In this document: piece by piece, positions 44,527-58,500 of the stretch | Layout: the number at the start of each line of letters is the position of its first letter | Position numbering within the stretch: position 1 is the first letter of the stretch | Assembly: GCA_904063045.1 (NCBI GenBank) | Contig: CAJFCJ010000009.1 | Coordinates: 1,550,968-1,614,967, forward strand | Source of the DNA: Dimorphilus gyrociliatus | Lineage: Eukaryota > Annelida > Polychaeta > Dinophilidae | Length of the DNA stretch: 64,000 nt | Direction: 5' to 3' | Notes under the pieces: model-generated | Database searches by the model: none | Told to the model about the DNA's origin: nothing | What the model saw: only the letters and a program-made list of their open reading frames with translations | Position numbers and translations under genes: made by a program

Positions 44527-47500
44527 ATGGAAAAGGTAGAACTTGAGGAGCCTCTTCCAGAAATACAATATCGTAAGGCAACTAGTGCCGAAATGTATGC
44601 TTTAAAGAAGCAAGCCGTACAGTATTATAAAGAAAATGGTGTCCCTTTAAAGATGGAAAATGTAATGAATGAAATGTTCTACGATAGACCGGATGATGTT
44701 TTTGGACATATAGTGATTATATATTATTTTTATACAATATAATATAATCTTTATAATATAATTCATATTTTAGGCAAACTATTTTGAGTCTTTTGCAAAA
44801 GCAGTTACAATAAACAAAGTGAGTTCAATAATTATAGCCGTCTCTTTCAATTATGAGATTCTTATCACTTCTAAATTAAGGTTGAACTTCTGGATACTTT
44901 CGATTCAAGGGGTCAACAATCGTTAACAACTAATTTGTATGGAATAGTTAGGAATAATTCTAAACTGCTGGCAGAAACACAATTAACTAGCTCCTCTCGT
45001 CTTCCCGATTACTCTTCACCAGAAGAAAAAGAGAATGATGCAGTTGAACGACAAGAATCATTAAAGGCTTCTATTGAGTTAATTAATGATAAAATATCTC
45101 CAGTTTTAATAGGAATTGACGTTAACGAACAGAATCAAATTGATGAGGAGATATCAAAAATACTCTTACCTTTACAAGAAGCTCTGGATAAAGAGAGACA
45201 AGAAGAAGAGAATAAGAAAAAAGAGGAACAAGAGAGAATAGAAGCGGAAAAGGTAGTCAGTGCGAAAGATAAAAGAAAATCTCCCAAAGTCAAAGGAAAA
45301 GGAGCTGCTGTGGTTATTATACCAGATGAACCAAAAGACAAACTAATTCCTGGTTATGAATCTGGTTGCATTGTGTCGAAAAGTGTTTGTAAAGCGGGAT
45401 CTTTTGTTAAAAATTGCGAATTATACGAATATATTGGGAGTTTGACCGGAAAAGATCAATTTAAGATTCCATTACCAATGTTTACAATTTTCTATAGTGG
45501 AAGAGCTGCACCTGGAAAACAGAATTACGTTAAAGAATATATGATTATACCATCCCCAACTAAAACGCTTTCTCAGGTGTGGCAACAATTCGTCGATACA
45601 TATTATATTATTTATTCAATTATTTAATTTCCTTTCCCTTCTATGGTAAAATTAAACAGGCCGTAAAAGAGAGCGTACAGATCTATAACACCATAGGAGA
45701 TATCCTAGCATCTAAGGCCGCGGTAATTATAAAAACTTTCTATTTTATTATCATAACTAACGGAATAAAGATTACTAATTTCATCACGAAAAAGCCAAAT
45801 TTATCCTTGTTTTAATAATTTATAAGAAACAAATCAATTTCATTTACAAGGATGAAGAAATTTATTACTAATTTAATTAATCCATGCCTCTTCTCACCCA
45901 CCAAAAAGAGGTTTAATTTTTTGTTTACCTCAATCTTTTGCGCTTTCAATATAAAATCAAGTTAATTTGGTCTTGAATGCAATAATAGACATTAATCAAT
46001 TAACATAACAGAATAATTTGACGCCATGTTTTTTTGATAAAAAGAAATTGACTTATTACTCTTTTGGGATTTTATTTTAAGTTTTTTGTTTTGCTTTCAC
46101 AATTTTTTTTACAGCTTTCATCAGCAAAAGGCAAAAAAATGCCGAATGTGAGTGTGCTTATTTTATATAAAAGAAAAAAAGAGATAAATAGAGAAAACTG
46201 AAATAGATAAAAAAAAAAGAGAGTGAGAGAGACAGAGAGAGGAAGAGAAATATGATTTACTCTCCTCCCTTCTCAATGTCTCTTCTATTCACCTTCTCTA
46301 TCATTTTTTTCTTTTATTATTATTTTTATTCAAAATTTTGTTTATTTCTTCAGTTTTTTATTGATTTTGTTCCTACTTTAACAAAAATTAAACAACATTT
46401 AACAGAAACTGCACCAATTTCAAACAATTCATTATAATTCATTTTCATAGATATTATCTATATAAATGCACTTATATTCTAGGCCAGCGATAAAGGTGGT
46501 AAAAAGCAAAATTCTATTATCAATGAGGGACCTTACGTATGTGTACCTTTGCTAATTCTATCTGCCATTTTATCTTATCGGTTTACCCTTTTTCGTATTT
46601 CTTTAATAGTATTTATTCATAGTTTTTTATATTTTGTTCTTTCTTCTTTCCATTCTTTTTCTCTATACGTCGAATTTGTTAAATTTTTTTTTATTAGTAA
46701 TATTAGTATATAGCTATTTGCAAAATGTATGGATTATTGGATAATTTATTTACCTATAGATTACATCTAAGCTGGTAAATGATACTGGTGCGTTTTGCAC
46801 ACCTTTGGATAGGATTGAACAAGGCTTAGATCTTATTCAAGATGCTATGAAACATCTTAATCTAGAATCTGGAACCGATTTCTATTTCGCGTTAAATTTA
46901 AGTGGTCAAGAAGTTTTTGATTATGTAAAAAATACTCTTTTATTTAGTATCTTATTGATAAATCAATGAGATATTCTTTTTCTTTATAGGAGAAAGGCAA
47001 ATATGAAATTGTTGCTGGAATTCAAAAGACTGGAGATGATTTAGCTGATGTTTTAAATGACATTTTGAATAAATACCCAGGAGTAATAGCTTTAATCGAT
47101 CCTGTAAGAAAGGAGGTTAGTAAATGAAATGAATAGCAATATCTTTCATGATTATAGAAAGCAAATTAGCAATATGAAAAAGAAAAGAAACTCGTTTTCT
47201 CTGCTTTAGCTTAAAACGCGAGTTTTTCTATAAATCAATGCAAAGTAATTGCGTATTTTAAAAGAAAAGACTATAGGTTCAGTTATATACCTTATAAAGA
47301 TCAAATTGTAAATACCTTTTATATATTCAAAACAATGCCATCAATTGATTGATAGCAGTTAAAGAAAAGGGAGACAGCAACAAAGAGATCAATATAAAAT
47401 ATAATGAAATATATCTAAATATTCTAACAGGAGAAGCAGGCTTGGCAAAAAATAAGTGAAAAAATCTCACCAAGATGTTATATTGGAAGGAATGTGAACA

Positions 47501-48057
47501 CGCGTCACTTTTTCAATGATATACCAAATCCAGAATTACCTATAAGCGCATCTGTTTTAAAATTAGAAACATCTACAATATCGCACATTACCTCGGTTAT
47601 TTCACACTCTGATGGTAGTGTATTGACTTTTCTTTTATTATACTTCAATCAGAATGACCAACCCTTCCTTTTTATTTAAAAACAGCTAATGAAATCGTTA
47701 CGATTATGCAAAGTAGCCAGGGTGAAAGTGAAGATTCTTTTATATCCGATTTGGTTTGTTATCATTTCAATTTCTTACTATTTACAAACAATTTAAAGCC
47801 AAAAAGCTTAATAATTCTATTGTAAACTCTTTTTTTGTTATACTGAACATATTTGTAAACAGGCCGTCGCGAACGATTGTAAGTTTATACACGTAGGAGC
47901 ACCGTGTAGAGGAGAGAGGTTGTCAAAAGTTAATAGACTTTTGAGAATTGAACAGTTATTGGGCGATAAAGCATTAAAATGGCCGGAAAATTTTGAATTT
48001 CCCTATCTTCCAATTCCACAAGTAGAGGAACCGGAAGAAGAAGAAAAAGTTGAATAA
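44527..48057 (+). CDS. ENO4: Enolase 4 homologue, multi-exon
   Basis: The first exon (44527 to about 44706) reads [20 protein letters not shown] and ends DVFGHI; the next continues [11 protein letters not shown], as in human ENO4. Exon 3 (44881 to about 45576) holds a charged coiled stretch and the enolase-N part with [19 protein letters not shown]. Later exons give [20 protein letters not shown] (from 45660), [18 protein letters not shown] (46770-46925), [10 protein letters not shown] (46990), [14 protein letters not shown] (47075-47113), and finally [20 protein letters not shown] and LLRIEQLLG (47875-47960), ending EEEKVE. ENO4 is an enolase relative needed for sperm flagella. The LIDP motif replaces the enolase IEDP metal-ligand motif, and FIHVGAP has His where enolase has the catalytic Lys of IKTGAP. 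So 2-phosphoglycerate dehydration is doubtful. Introns contain several shadow frames, including 46252-46437. Confidence 0.85.
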
Positions 48058-48768
48058 AAATTTAACTATTGCTTTTTTTTTATTGCCTTTATTATATTTT
48101 TAATATAAAATTGTAAATAATTTAAACAAAAGGAAAGAGAAAAAAGATTTACTTAGCAATATAAAAGAAATGAGTAATTCGACTCTATTCTTTATTCTGT
48201 TTCTTATCATTTTAACACTATCATATAACTTTCATTTCTTACTCTTTTCTGGTATAGAAGTATAGTATGACTTATATATTTTATCAATATTTCTTTCCTG
48301 AATCTCTCTTCTTCTTCTTCTTCTTCTTCTCTTCCAATTATTATTGTCAGTCGTTTCTAATAAACGAGAGAAGCTCTCCATTCCTAACTTCTAAACAATC
48401 TCTTTATAAACGAAACAAAACGTCTATTAACGAATGAATTGATTAAATTAATATAATCATATTAATATGTTCATGTTGAGGGAAGGAATAGAGCTTTTGT
48501 CTCCAGGCCTAAATAAAATATCGAATACCCAGTACTTTGATAATAATAATATTTTCTTAAAAAATCTTGTTTATATAAGCTACCTAGTCATATTTTAGTT
48601 GGTTAAGATTAACGAAGAATTAATGCTTGTGCGAAGAAAAAGTCGTTATAACATAAATTTCTATTTTGTATAGAAATAGCAGAATATTTATTCGATTTTT
48701 GTTTCTTTCTTTTTTGGTTTGTAAATAATTAAAAAGTAGGAGAGAAATTCCAAAAATTGTTCATTTAT
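48058..48768. other. Convergent intergenic region
   Basis: About 700 bp between ENO4 and the unrecognised minus-strand gene, both pointing inward. It contains a CTT-type run at about 48308-48333. No gene is seen. Confidence 0.5.
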
Positions 48769-49989
48769 TTAACTCTTCGTTTCTACTGGAGATGATGGAG
48801 GCGATGAGTAACTGTTCTCTGTATCGTTATTTTTATCAAATTCTTCGATATTTTCTCCGTCTTCTCTCGATCTCACGCTACTATCTTCCGTCTCTCTTCC
48901 CCTTTTTATAACACCGTTTGTATGATTATAACCTACAAGGTAAAAAGTTTATTAAATCAACTTTTTTAAACAGATAATTGTAGTATTTATTATACCATTA
49001 GCTGACTCCTTTGTTCTGTTATCTATCATTATGCCACGGGAATAACCTGTTACCGTATAACTGGTTTCCATGGGAGCTCTATGGTGCCTAAAAGAATAAT
49101 TCCTTGGTCCTCGATGATTTAATGGCATTCTATAATTATAAATCATAGGGTCTTCCGGGAAAACTTCCCGTCCTTGTTCAAATTTCTTTGGAGGTAATAG
49201 ATGAACGACATTCTTACCGCTATAAGGTCTTTCTATTGGAGTTGAGGCAGGAGGATTTGGGGTAGTGGCACCCTTTAGATCATATTTTCTTGCAATTGGG
49301 TGTAACTCTTGTTCTATACTAGTACCTATACTATTTCTAGTGGAATAAGTAGGCTTGAACGATTGTTTTCTTCTCCTAATATCACCGGATTTGGCAGATG
49401 GTAAAGAACCTCCAACGCTCCGGATTCTTTCAGTTTTAACAGTAAAATCCTTGGGAGATTGCATCATTCCCGCTCTTCTTAATCTTTCCGTTTGAACGGC
49501 TGCTGTTTGAACTGGACCATTTGAAACAGATGCTCTTAAAAGCAACTTCATATGGCCAGCATTCCTTGGTTGAATTGATTTTCTTTCGGTATTAGAATCT
49601 TTTATAACCTGAACTCCTTCAACTAAAGCTATCGGCGGGTCTCTTCTTGGTTTGCGTCGAATTTCCAATTTTTCTTTAACGGCTAATTGAAGTTGTAGAT
49701 GATTATCAGGCGTAACCTTGTTGGTAATCGATGCAGTATCTCGAATTATCTTACCACCTCCAAATTTTGGCATAGGCATTTTCAATAATTTCTTATCAAA
49801 TCTTTTAAGAGCTGCCGTCCAATTATTAACTTCTGAATCATATAGCGCTTGGTTTAAAGCGTTTAACCGGGCTATATAATCGTTTTTAACGGCTCCCGGA
49901 CTTTGTTGTTGGTGGAAGGCGCTTAACGGCCTTACAGCGGAAGCGTTAAGTGACGCTTGATCGACGCAGCTGAAAAACGATTGAAACAT
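48769..49989 (-). CDS. Unrecognised basic protein, two exons
   Basis: The main exon runs from an ATG at 49989 to a donor near 48998 (GCT AAT G|GT), then an intron of about 64 bp. The last exon begins GYNHTNGVIKRGRETE and ends SPPSSPVETKS at 48769. I do not recognise the family. Visible features: SEVNNWTAALKRFDKKLLKM near residue 55, KMPMPKFGGG, repeated TERLR/TERIR motifs near residues 165-195, and many basic and Pro/Ser-rich stretches. There is no signal peptide or membrane segment. The first residues (MFQSFFSC) overlap a possible splice acceptor (TTTTTCAG), so an upstream exon may exist. A cytoskeletal or axonemal role would fit its neighbours but is a guess. Confidence 0.6.
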
Positions 49990-52087
49990 TCAGAGGAGGC
50001 GTCTACAACAATAGTCTGAAGGCGTTGACACAACATAAAAACTCAGTTGAAATAGAGAGCTCATAGAGAGAGCAACAAAAGTTGAATAGAGAGCTTGATA
50101 GACACAGCTCGCAGCATGAGAATTAGAAATGAGAAAAAGGCAAAGAGACAGAGATAGACAAGGGGGTGGTTAGTTCAATAAGATCGATTTTTATATTATC
50201 TTATAAAGACCATCCGCTTTATTATCAACTCTACTCATTGTCATTGTCTCATAAAATTTCAGTTACAATGTCTTCTTTTCTATCGGCACAAGGCCTACAC
50301 TGCCCCATTCTCTACTTACGAATAATTAGAAAGCGAGCTACATTTTCCCATTGATTCGATATCATGCTCAGTTAAAAGTTTCAAGCTTTTAGGCGTTGGC
50401 GTTCTCTCCATAATGAATAAGAAAATTTTTTTTTTGATTACTCTTTTTTTTTAAATAAAAAAAGAAGATATTCCTTAAATTTCTATAATTTAGAATATTG
50501 TTTTCAAATCATATTATAGCTACAGAAGTTTTATTGTATTGTATAAAACTGTTTCTGTATAAATCAAATATTGACCGGATAAGGCAGGCCGCATAAATCA
50601 ATGAGAAATCAATTTATAAGTTAAACATATCGTTGTGAAGAGACTATTCGATTATTTATACTTACGTATATAAGAGTGTTGAACATATAATACATATAAA
50701 TAGAAATATGTATATATTTATAAAAACTTAAGTATGTTATACATACAATATATACTTTTACCTTTAAACTAATCTACAAGTATACATCTTAGGCTATTGC
50801 AAAAAAACATAAAGTACAAAAAAATTGAGATTGTTACATTTAAATATAATCAATATATCTATTGACATTATCTGTAAAATAATATAAAAGTACAAGCAGA
50901 GAATATAGAAATATACATCCGCTTTTAGGTAGGACTATAATATCTGCGTCTAATAAATCTAAACAGTAAAATACAATGGAAAGAATAGAATAATATATAT
51001 GTACATAAGAGTGTATGTATACATATATTAGTATATATATATATATATATACTGTATATATATATATTCATTATTCATATACATAATGAAGAGTATTCTA
51101 CATGAATTTATATAAAATTTCATAAAGAAACAATTAAGCCCCATATTTTACATTACTTAAGATTAAATCATTTTTATTAAAAAGCATGATTAGAAGATAA
51201 ATTCTCTCTCTTTACTGTACCTTTTTTTTTCTATTGAATATACTATATTATTCCTATTTATTAGCATGAACACTTCGAAAATTTATCTTCCAACTAGAAA
51301 TTTCTTTTTAATAATAAATATATTACTACCTAGTTACTATAGTAATTATCTAAATATAAAAATCAGCTGATAACAGATAATAAAAGTAAAAATAAATTGT
51401 ATCAATTATCTAATATTAATAAGTAAAGCGAAAATTGAAGAGATATTACAAAATTTTCTCACTTTTTCCCAATCATTCAACACTTTTTGTTATCAGAAGA
51501 AAGTTGATCTTGACGCTTCGTACACATATTGTACTAGGTCTATGTACTTAGTAAAGAAATTTAAATTTACTTAACATATTCTTAAAATAGACCACTTTTT
51601 TTTTACCTACTTAAAATAAATTCTAAAAAGTAGTTGTTGAACGGTCGAAAGATTGAATATTTTAACGCTAATTAACGAGAAAAAATCGGACGTAAACTTC
51701 TAAATAAGTTATAAGAGTAATCCGTCTCTTTCTCTTTCTCTCTCTCTCTCTCTCTTTCTCTCTGTTTTCATAAGCTAAAGAATATACTCTAATCATTATT
51801 TAATTCCATGAAATATAATAAATGCATTTAACTTTGTGATCTTTATGAATAAACATAACTTTTCTTTCTATTTATCATAAATATTTTGGTAAAATTATTA
51901 AAACAGAATATATGTACTGGGGGCTGTATATGTTTTTAATGGCTTCTCATGACAACTGTCTTATAGGCCTATTACAATTTTGAAATTACATTAACCTCTC
52001 ACTCCCCTATATATATATTTGTATATTTGACTCTTCACAAGTCTTCATTGTTTTGATGTTTTCAAAATTTAAATTTATTAAGTAGAA
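49990..52087. other. 2.1-kb divergent intergenic region
   Basis: AT-rich DNA between two divergent genes. It contains a TA-rich stretch at about 51031-51069 and a CT microsatellite at about 51724-51764. A 62-codon frame at 50166-50354 has no recognisable product. No RNA gene was seen. Confidence 0.5.
51724..51764. repeat. CT microsatellite
   Basis: About 40 bases of CT repeats with a few TTT interruptions on the plus strand, some 320 bp upstream of the EGF/TSR gene start. Confidence 0.85.
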
Positions 52088-54536
52088 ATGTTAAGAATAG
52101 TTGTAATTATTTTCAAGTTTACTTATATAACTTATTCATTAGGTTTTGATGGTGAAATTAGTAAGAAAGAGGCAATAGCATTTCTAAGAGATAAAATAGG
52201 AACGGATAAATTAACTGATATATACGATTGGGATGATTATGTAAGAGAACAGAATAATAATAGCGATTTACACTATTATTACAATGCTGGAAGGTATACT
52301 CCAGTCTATATTAAGGTCTATCAAGAGCTAAAGAATTTTCCAAGTATGTAAATAACTTATTAATAACAAAACTTGTTTTTTTTTATATCAAATATAAATA
52401 TAAACAAACAATAAGTAAACAAATAAGTAATTTAATATATAGTATTTCTAATATCTATACTGTGTAGGCTATTTAAAGACTATATGATTTAGAATAAGTG
52501 TTAGTTATTATTCCTTATAAGGAGCGGCTTATGGTAGGCCAAGTCTAACTCATGATGAAAAACTTAAGGATCCTTATGGACAATTAATGCATTCAAGAGA
52601 TTTTCTCCCCTTTTATATGATAAAAGTTATTAAAGAGAACTCGAAAAAATTCGATCCTGCTGCTAAAGTATGATATTTTGTTTGTACTAAGAATTAATAA
52701 TAATAATATTTACCCTAATTAAATAATTAATTAATTAGCATACTGATAAAAATATTATACATAGTATTATTCAATCAACTTTAAACTCGAAAAAAATACA
52801 ACCATTCCAGAAAACTGGAGAACTAATTGTTTGTCATTGTAAAACTATCATTTTAGTTATTCATTAGTAATCAATTAATTATTTTACCTTTTAAGTCACT
52901 CGTGATTAATTATTATTACTGTCTAATGATTATTTCCGGAGATAACAAGCTTAAGATAGAGAATGCAATATGTCCTAGTAAGAACTAGTTACATTTAAAA
53001 AGAACAACCAATTTATGGACAAACGTTAACACTAACTCTTTTCTTCTTTAAGATCCTTGTATGAATCCACAAGCCTGTAGAGCCGGCTCATTACTTATAC
53101 CTTTGAAATGTATAAAGACAAAGGTAGACATATTTGAAGCTAGTAATGATTGGGAAAAAGAGAATCCTGATATTACTGCGTAAGTTTGTTATTTCATTTA
53201 AACTATTCTTTTGATTAAGAATGGATTACATGTCCTTCCACTAGTTAAAAAACTATTTAATCCTTAAATCCTTTTCTTTACTTATCATTGATTATTTGAG
53301 TTTGTTAGTCATCACTTTAATTATTTATTGAATAGAAAATTATGAATTTCATAAATTGTCCATAATTTTCTCTTTTTTTATGATTTATATTGTTAGCTTA
53401 CATAAAAAATTATGGAATTTTGGTAGAATATGTAAATGTCCTGATGGATTTACATACGATGATAAAGTTGGTTGCAAAAGCCAAAAGTCATGTTCAGAAT
53501 ATGTTAAAAATAACATTTGCCCCGATGCTATTAACTGTTTTGTTGGCTCTAATAATGAAACAATTTGTAAATGTCCACCTTATAGGCAAGGAAGAACTTG
53601 TAAATCTTTAAGAGATCCTTGTGATAAGTCTTTTAAAGATATATTTAACCCTGACGAACCATTTCAAAAGTGCGGCAATCACAAGTGTTTAAGTGATAGA
53701 CATAATCCTACTTACGGTTATAGATGCGACTGTAGGGATGGGTTTATTTCAATGACTCTAAATAAACTTGGAGTTGAAATAGGTCCTCATTGCTCTGATA
53801 TAGATGAATGCGAAGTTGGCGTTTTAGAAACCGAAGCTTGCAACGGACTCGTAAGCTTTTTTTGATATATACAGTATAAAAGTAAACGCCATCTAGCGTT
53901 TTGTTTTGAATCACCTATAGGGAACTTGCGTAAACGAATATGGATCTTATAGCTGTTATTGTCAGAAAGGTTATGTAGGTAGAACGTGTAACTTAAGAGT
54001 GGCTGATGAAAAATTAAATAACTGGATTGGTTGGTCTTCATGGTCTAAATGCACTAAAAGTTGTGGAGTTGGTATAAAGAAACAATATAAACTTTGCCCA
54101 AAGAATAGAAGATGCTCACTTAGCAGTCAAATTGTAATGAGGGAGCAGAATTGCAACGTGAAAGAATGCCCTCTAACATTAGGACCAAAGACTGGTCTTG
54201 GTAAGAAATTGGGAATAAATATGAATCAATTTAAAGAAAAAACTGTAAGTTAAACACCTAAATCGACTATATTTTAAAAAATTCATATTTTACAATAATA
54301 AGAGAATCAAATATGATTTTATGGATACAATTGACCTAAATCCACAAAAATACGATATAGCCGAAGAGGAAGAATACTATAAAGAAGATTACAACTATAT
54401 AAATATACCAAATAATCTTTCATCATATCTTCAAATACCGTCTATAAAAGCGTTACTTTTTACATCATTTCAATTGTTTTATATAAATAATAATGAAAAC
54501 GTTAATTTGTTTGCATTTTTCATAATTTTGTATTGA
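52088..54536 (+). CDS. Secreted EGF- and thrombospondin-repeat protein, multi-exon
   Basis: Exon 1 (52088-52346 or so) starts MLRIVVIIFKFTYITYSLG, a likely signal peptide, followed by an acidic helical segment (DGEISKKEAIAFLRDKIG) that recalls an EF-hand half. Next exons give GRPSLTHDEKLKDPYGQLMH (about 52524-52668) and DPCMNPQACRAGSLL (about 53053-53180). The large exon at about 53425-53850 encodes EGF-like modules (CKCPPYRQGRTCKS and DIDECEVG, a calcium-binding EGF start). The exon from 53921 finishes that EGF (GTCVNEYGSYSCYCQKGYVG) and adds one TSR (WIGWSSWSKCTKSCGVGIKK). The last exon ends in a hydrophobic tail (FAFFIILY) that could be a GPI signal. Splice sites are approximate. Probably an extracellular matrix or cell-surface protein. 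Confidence 0.7.
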
Positions 54537-55531
54537 ATTTTTTTAATGTTTTTTTAAAATAGTATCTTTTTTCAAGCTTTCAGAAAAATAACACAACGTT
54601 AATAGTTCATTATCAAACATTTTCTCACAGTTAACTCAGCAACTGCAACATCATTATCATTATCGAGATTTTATTGGTCACCATATAAAAAAAATGGATC
54701 ATATATTTTATAAAATCTCGAACAAAATATTAAAGAATGAAATCAATTAGTATTGGCATAAAATAATAACTATATTAGATTTTATAGTTATTATCTCTTG
54801 AATAATAAGTTTTAGAGAGTACCTTCAAAATTACAAAAACATATTACATCACCCATTTTACATTTGTTTATATAATAGGGCTCATACTGTAATATTTTTG
54901 TTCTTGTTTAAGACTAATACTGCATGGAAGATTTATCATATAGAACAATTTATATGATAAATTGTAAAAGTTATTGATTTCATACTTTATAGATGATGAC
55001 AATTTCCGTTACAAATTACTTCATGGAAGTCTAAAAGAGAAAGTTCATTTTGGAGGAAAATCATCTAATAAATGATTTTTTTTTGTTATTAAAACAATAA
55101 ATTATTCTTCATTTAAAAGATGATTTTTCAATCCGTAAAGTTAAAAATAGATTAATCAAAAAAATCTGTTAGAAGATATTTTTTACATATAACAAAATTT
55201 TCAGCAAAATAGCTTCATGTTTTTAATGTATATATATATATAAAAAATATCAACTTCTTAAAAGACTTGTGCTTTTAACGTCTAGAGAAGAATACAATAT
55301 CTTCCCTAACCTCAAAAGTTTTTTGTAATAAGTATTCGAGACGTCTTTTTAAAATCGAGGTAGAAAATAGGTAGTAATCAGGTGGGATAATTCTTTAAAA
55401 AGTAGTCAATTACTCTCCTATTCACAAGTTCTTTTTTAATAATGGAGTTATATATACTTTAAACTAATAATTTTTGTTATATAGGTGCAAAACTACTTAG
55501 TATGAAAATTTATACTTGTATCAATTTCATT
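54537..55531. other. Convergent intergenic region with small hairpins
   Basis: About 1 kb of AT-rich DNA between the EGF/TSR gene (plus) and the cysteine-rich gene (minus). Two short inverted repeats are visible, one around 54761-54794 (11-bp arms) and one at 54945-54965 (9-bp arms, 3-base loop). No gene is seen. Confidence 0.5.
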
Positions 55532-58500
55532 TTAGACGGTCATTAGACCGAGAAAGGATGAAAGTGTCGCTATAAGAGATGCGAACCCTATTATCATCCA
55601 ATTCGACCTAATTGTTCCAGCCTTGGCAGAAAATCCATTCAATATTTCCTTATTACATTTGTCAGTTGTACAGCATTTTCGGCATTCCTTCTTTCCATTG
55701 GCAGTTTGACAATTTTCAGCTTTATTTATTGAAGTACAATCGCTTGAATTGAAGCATCCTCGTGAATGTTCAATTACGTTATTTTCTTCGTATCTGTACA
55801 TCCAACAAGTTTGACCAAGACCCGGTATACAAAGACTGGCAGTTTCATTAGATTGGGACGGTGGTGTCTTACATTCTGTTGATCTATTACAGTAGAAGCA
55901 ATTAATTCCGCATTGCGTTTTTTCCAAAGTAGGTGAAAAACCAGCAGAACATTTGGAACATTCAATTGGTCTGTCTTCGCAAGCTTGACAATCTTTCAAG
56001 TCCGAGCAAGGCAAACATGTTTTGTGATCGTCCTTAAGACCGAAACCAGATTTACAGCTTAAACATTTTCCTTTTCCTGTAGCATCAGCACCAGTGCAAG
56101 TGGAGCATTCAACTACTGCTGTTAAATCTTGGCATAGCGAGCATCCTTTCTCTGCGTTAATTCCATAGCCAGATAAACATTTGTTACATTCAGCTTTGCC
56201 ATTTTTGTACGAACAACTCATGCAATTTGATGGACATTTTGTGCAAGTTTTGGCAGTGTTCACTGTATAACCAGCATCACATTGAGAACAATGAGATTGC
56301 TTGTTAACTCTACTGCAAACAGCACAATTATCAGGGCAGGCAGAACAGGTTTTCACTTCATTTAGAATGTATCTGGCTTGACACTCGGAGCATTTCAATC
56401 CTTGACCTGATTCTTCGGAGCATTTCACACAGTATTTTGGGCATCTAGCGCAACTAGCTTCTTGTAAAGTAAATTCAGAGTTACATTCAGTACAGATAAG
56501 AATTCCATTCGTTTCTGGACATTTTCTGCAGTTATCAGGGCATTTATAACATTTCTTGTCATTGACTCTTAAGCCGTAAGTTGCATCGCATTTGTCTGTC
56601 TTACATTCTGTTTTTCCTCCAGTTGCATAATCACATTCAAAGCAGTTGTCAGGACACTTCATGCATGTTTTATCAGTTGTTGTAAGAGCGTATCTAGAGT
56701 TGCATCTCGATGTCTTACATTCAGTTTTACTAGTATCAGAATTGAAAGTACATTCAATGCAGTTATCGGGACATTTCATGCAAGTTTTGTCAGTTTTAAG
56801 AGCATAGGTAGAATCGCATCCACTAGAACTGCAACCAGTCTGTCCAGTTCCAGTAAGAGTGCATGTGTGACAGTTCGCTGGGCAAGCTTTAAAGACAAAT
56901 ACACTTTAACTTATACTGTAAGCAATAATTTAGCTCTCAATTAACTTACCGTAACAAACTTTATCTGATGCTTGTAAGGCAAATCTCGCCACACATTGGG
57001 TACATTCCAATTTTCCATTGCAAGCTAAGCAATTTTGTGGACAATCTATAAAAAATTTTCGAATGTTATTTGTTTAATTTGTTCCTTTTCTATTATAGTT
57101 ATGATCTTACTTCCGCATTGTGAATCAGAATCCTTAACAGCTTGTTTAGATGGGCATGTTCCAACAACGCATTTTGGTGTGTCTGGATTAACAGAGTCAA
57201 AAGTACAGGATGTGCAAGTATTACATTTGACGCAGGTTTTTTGATCGTTTCCTGGATTCTGGGTGTAACCAGCTTTACATTGATTATCATTACATTTGGT
57301 CTTTGAGATGCCGGTGTCATAGACACAAGATAGACAATTTTCTGGGCATACTACACAAGTTTTAGTGTCATCTTTCATTGCGTAACCAGCTTTGCAGACG
57401 GTACAAGTCGATGTACCATCGGTTGCAATGTCACAGTTCTTACAACCATCGGAACAAGCATAGCATAATCTATCATTGTATTTAAGTCCATAACCATCTT
57501 CACATTTTTGGTCGAAACATGTCGTTGTATCTGAACAATGCTTGCAGTTGGTAGTACAACCAGAACAGGTTCCAACAGCTCCACTTGTAATACTATAATA
57601 ATCCATCCTGCATGCTCCAGTATAACATTTTGAACCAGACGTAGCTGTATCGTAAAAACAATCAGCGCATCCAGCAGGGCAAGCTATACAGGTTTTATCA
57701 TTTGGATTTTGTACATATCCAGAATCGCATTGTTGAATGTTACAAACAGATTGAGATGACTGCCAGCTGCACTTGGCACAGCTGCTAGGGCAACTATTGC
57801 AAGATTTATCAGCCGAATTCATAACGTAACGATCCATGCAAGTACTACACTTTGTCCATGATGAAGATTGTGTATAAGTGCACGATTTACAGTTAGTTGG
57901 GCAACTATAACAAGAGAGGTCACTTAATTGAGTATAGGCGCTGTCACATTGGCCAGATAAACATCCCATCATATTTGTTGTTGTTGAAATAGAACATTGT
58001 TTGCATCCAGTGTAACATTCTACAGTGGAGTGAAAGATAATGAAATTAATTTTTCTATAAATGAAAATAATTCTCTTGTACTTACTAAGACAAGTATTTC
58101 CTGTAACTTCCTGATAAGTACCAAAACATTTACCACTGTCACAGATATTAGTTCCAGATGAATCAGTACATTCTTCACATCCAACAGGGCATGCTGTACA
58201 AGTACCGTCAGATGGTCTTCCCATTAATTTGTTGCATCCATATTTACCGCACTTTTTAGCGCCATTGTGATAATAGCATGTCTCACAATTACTTTGGCAG
58301 GCTGAAAATAGATATTACTTTTTCAGATTTCAATAAGAATATTCTAAAAAACTTACCTGTGCATGTATTATCTGTTGTACTTTGGACATAGCCATGCATA
58401 CAGAATCCAGACAAACAATAGCTGGTTGAATCATCATTATTAACTCCGCAATGTAAACAACCAGCAGGACAGTTGACACAGGTTCCATCTCGTTTCATAG

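Noticed and set aside
46252-46437. 61-codon hydrophobic plus-strand frame
   Set aside because: Lies in an ENO4 intron and is very T-rich; not supported as a gene.
50166-50354. 62-codon frame in the 2.1-kb intergenic region
   Set aside because: Short, no recognisable motif, no flanking splice or context support.
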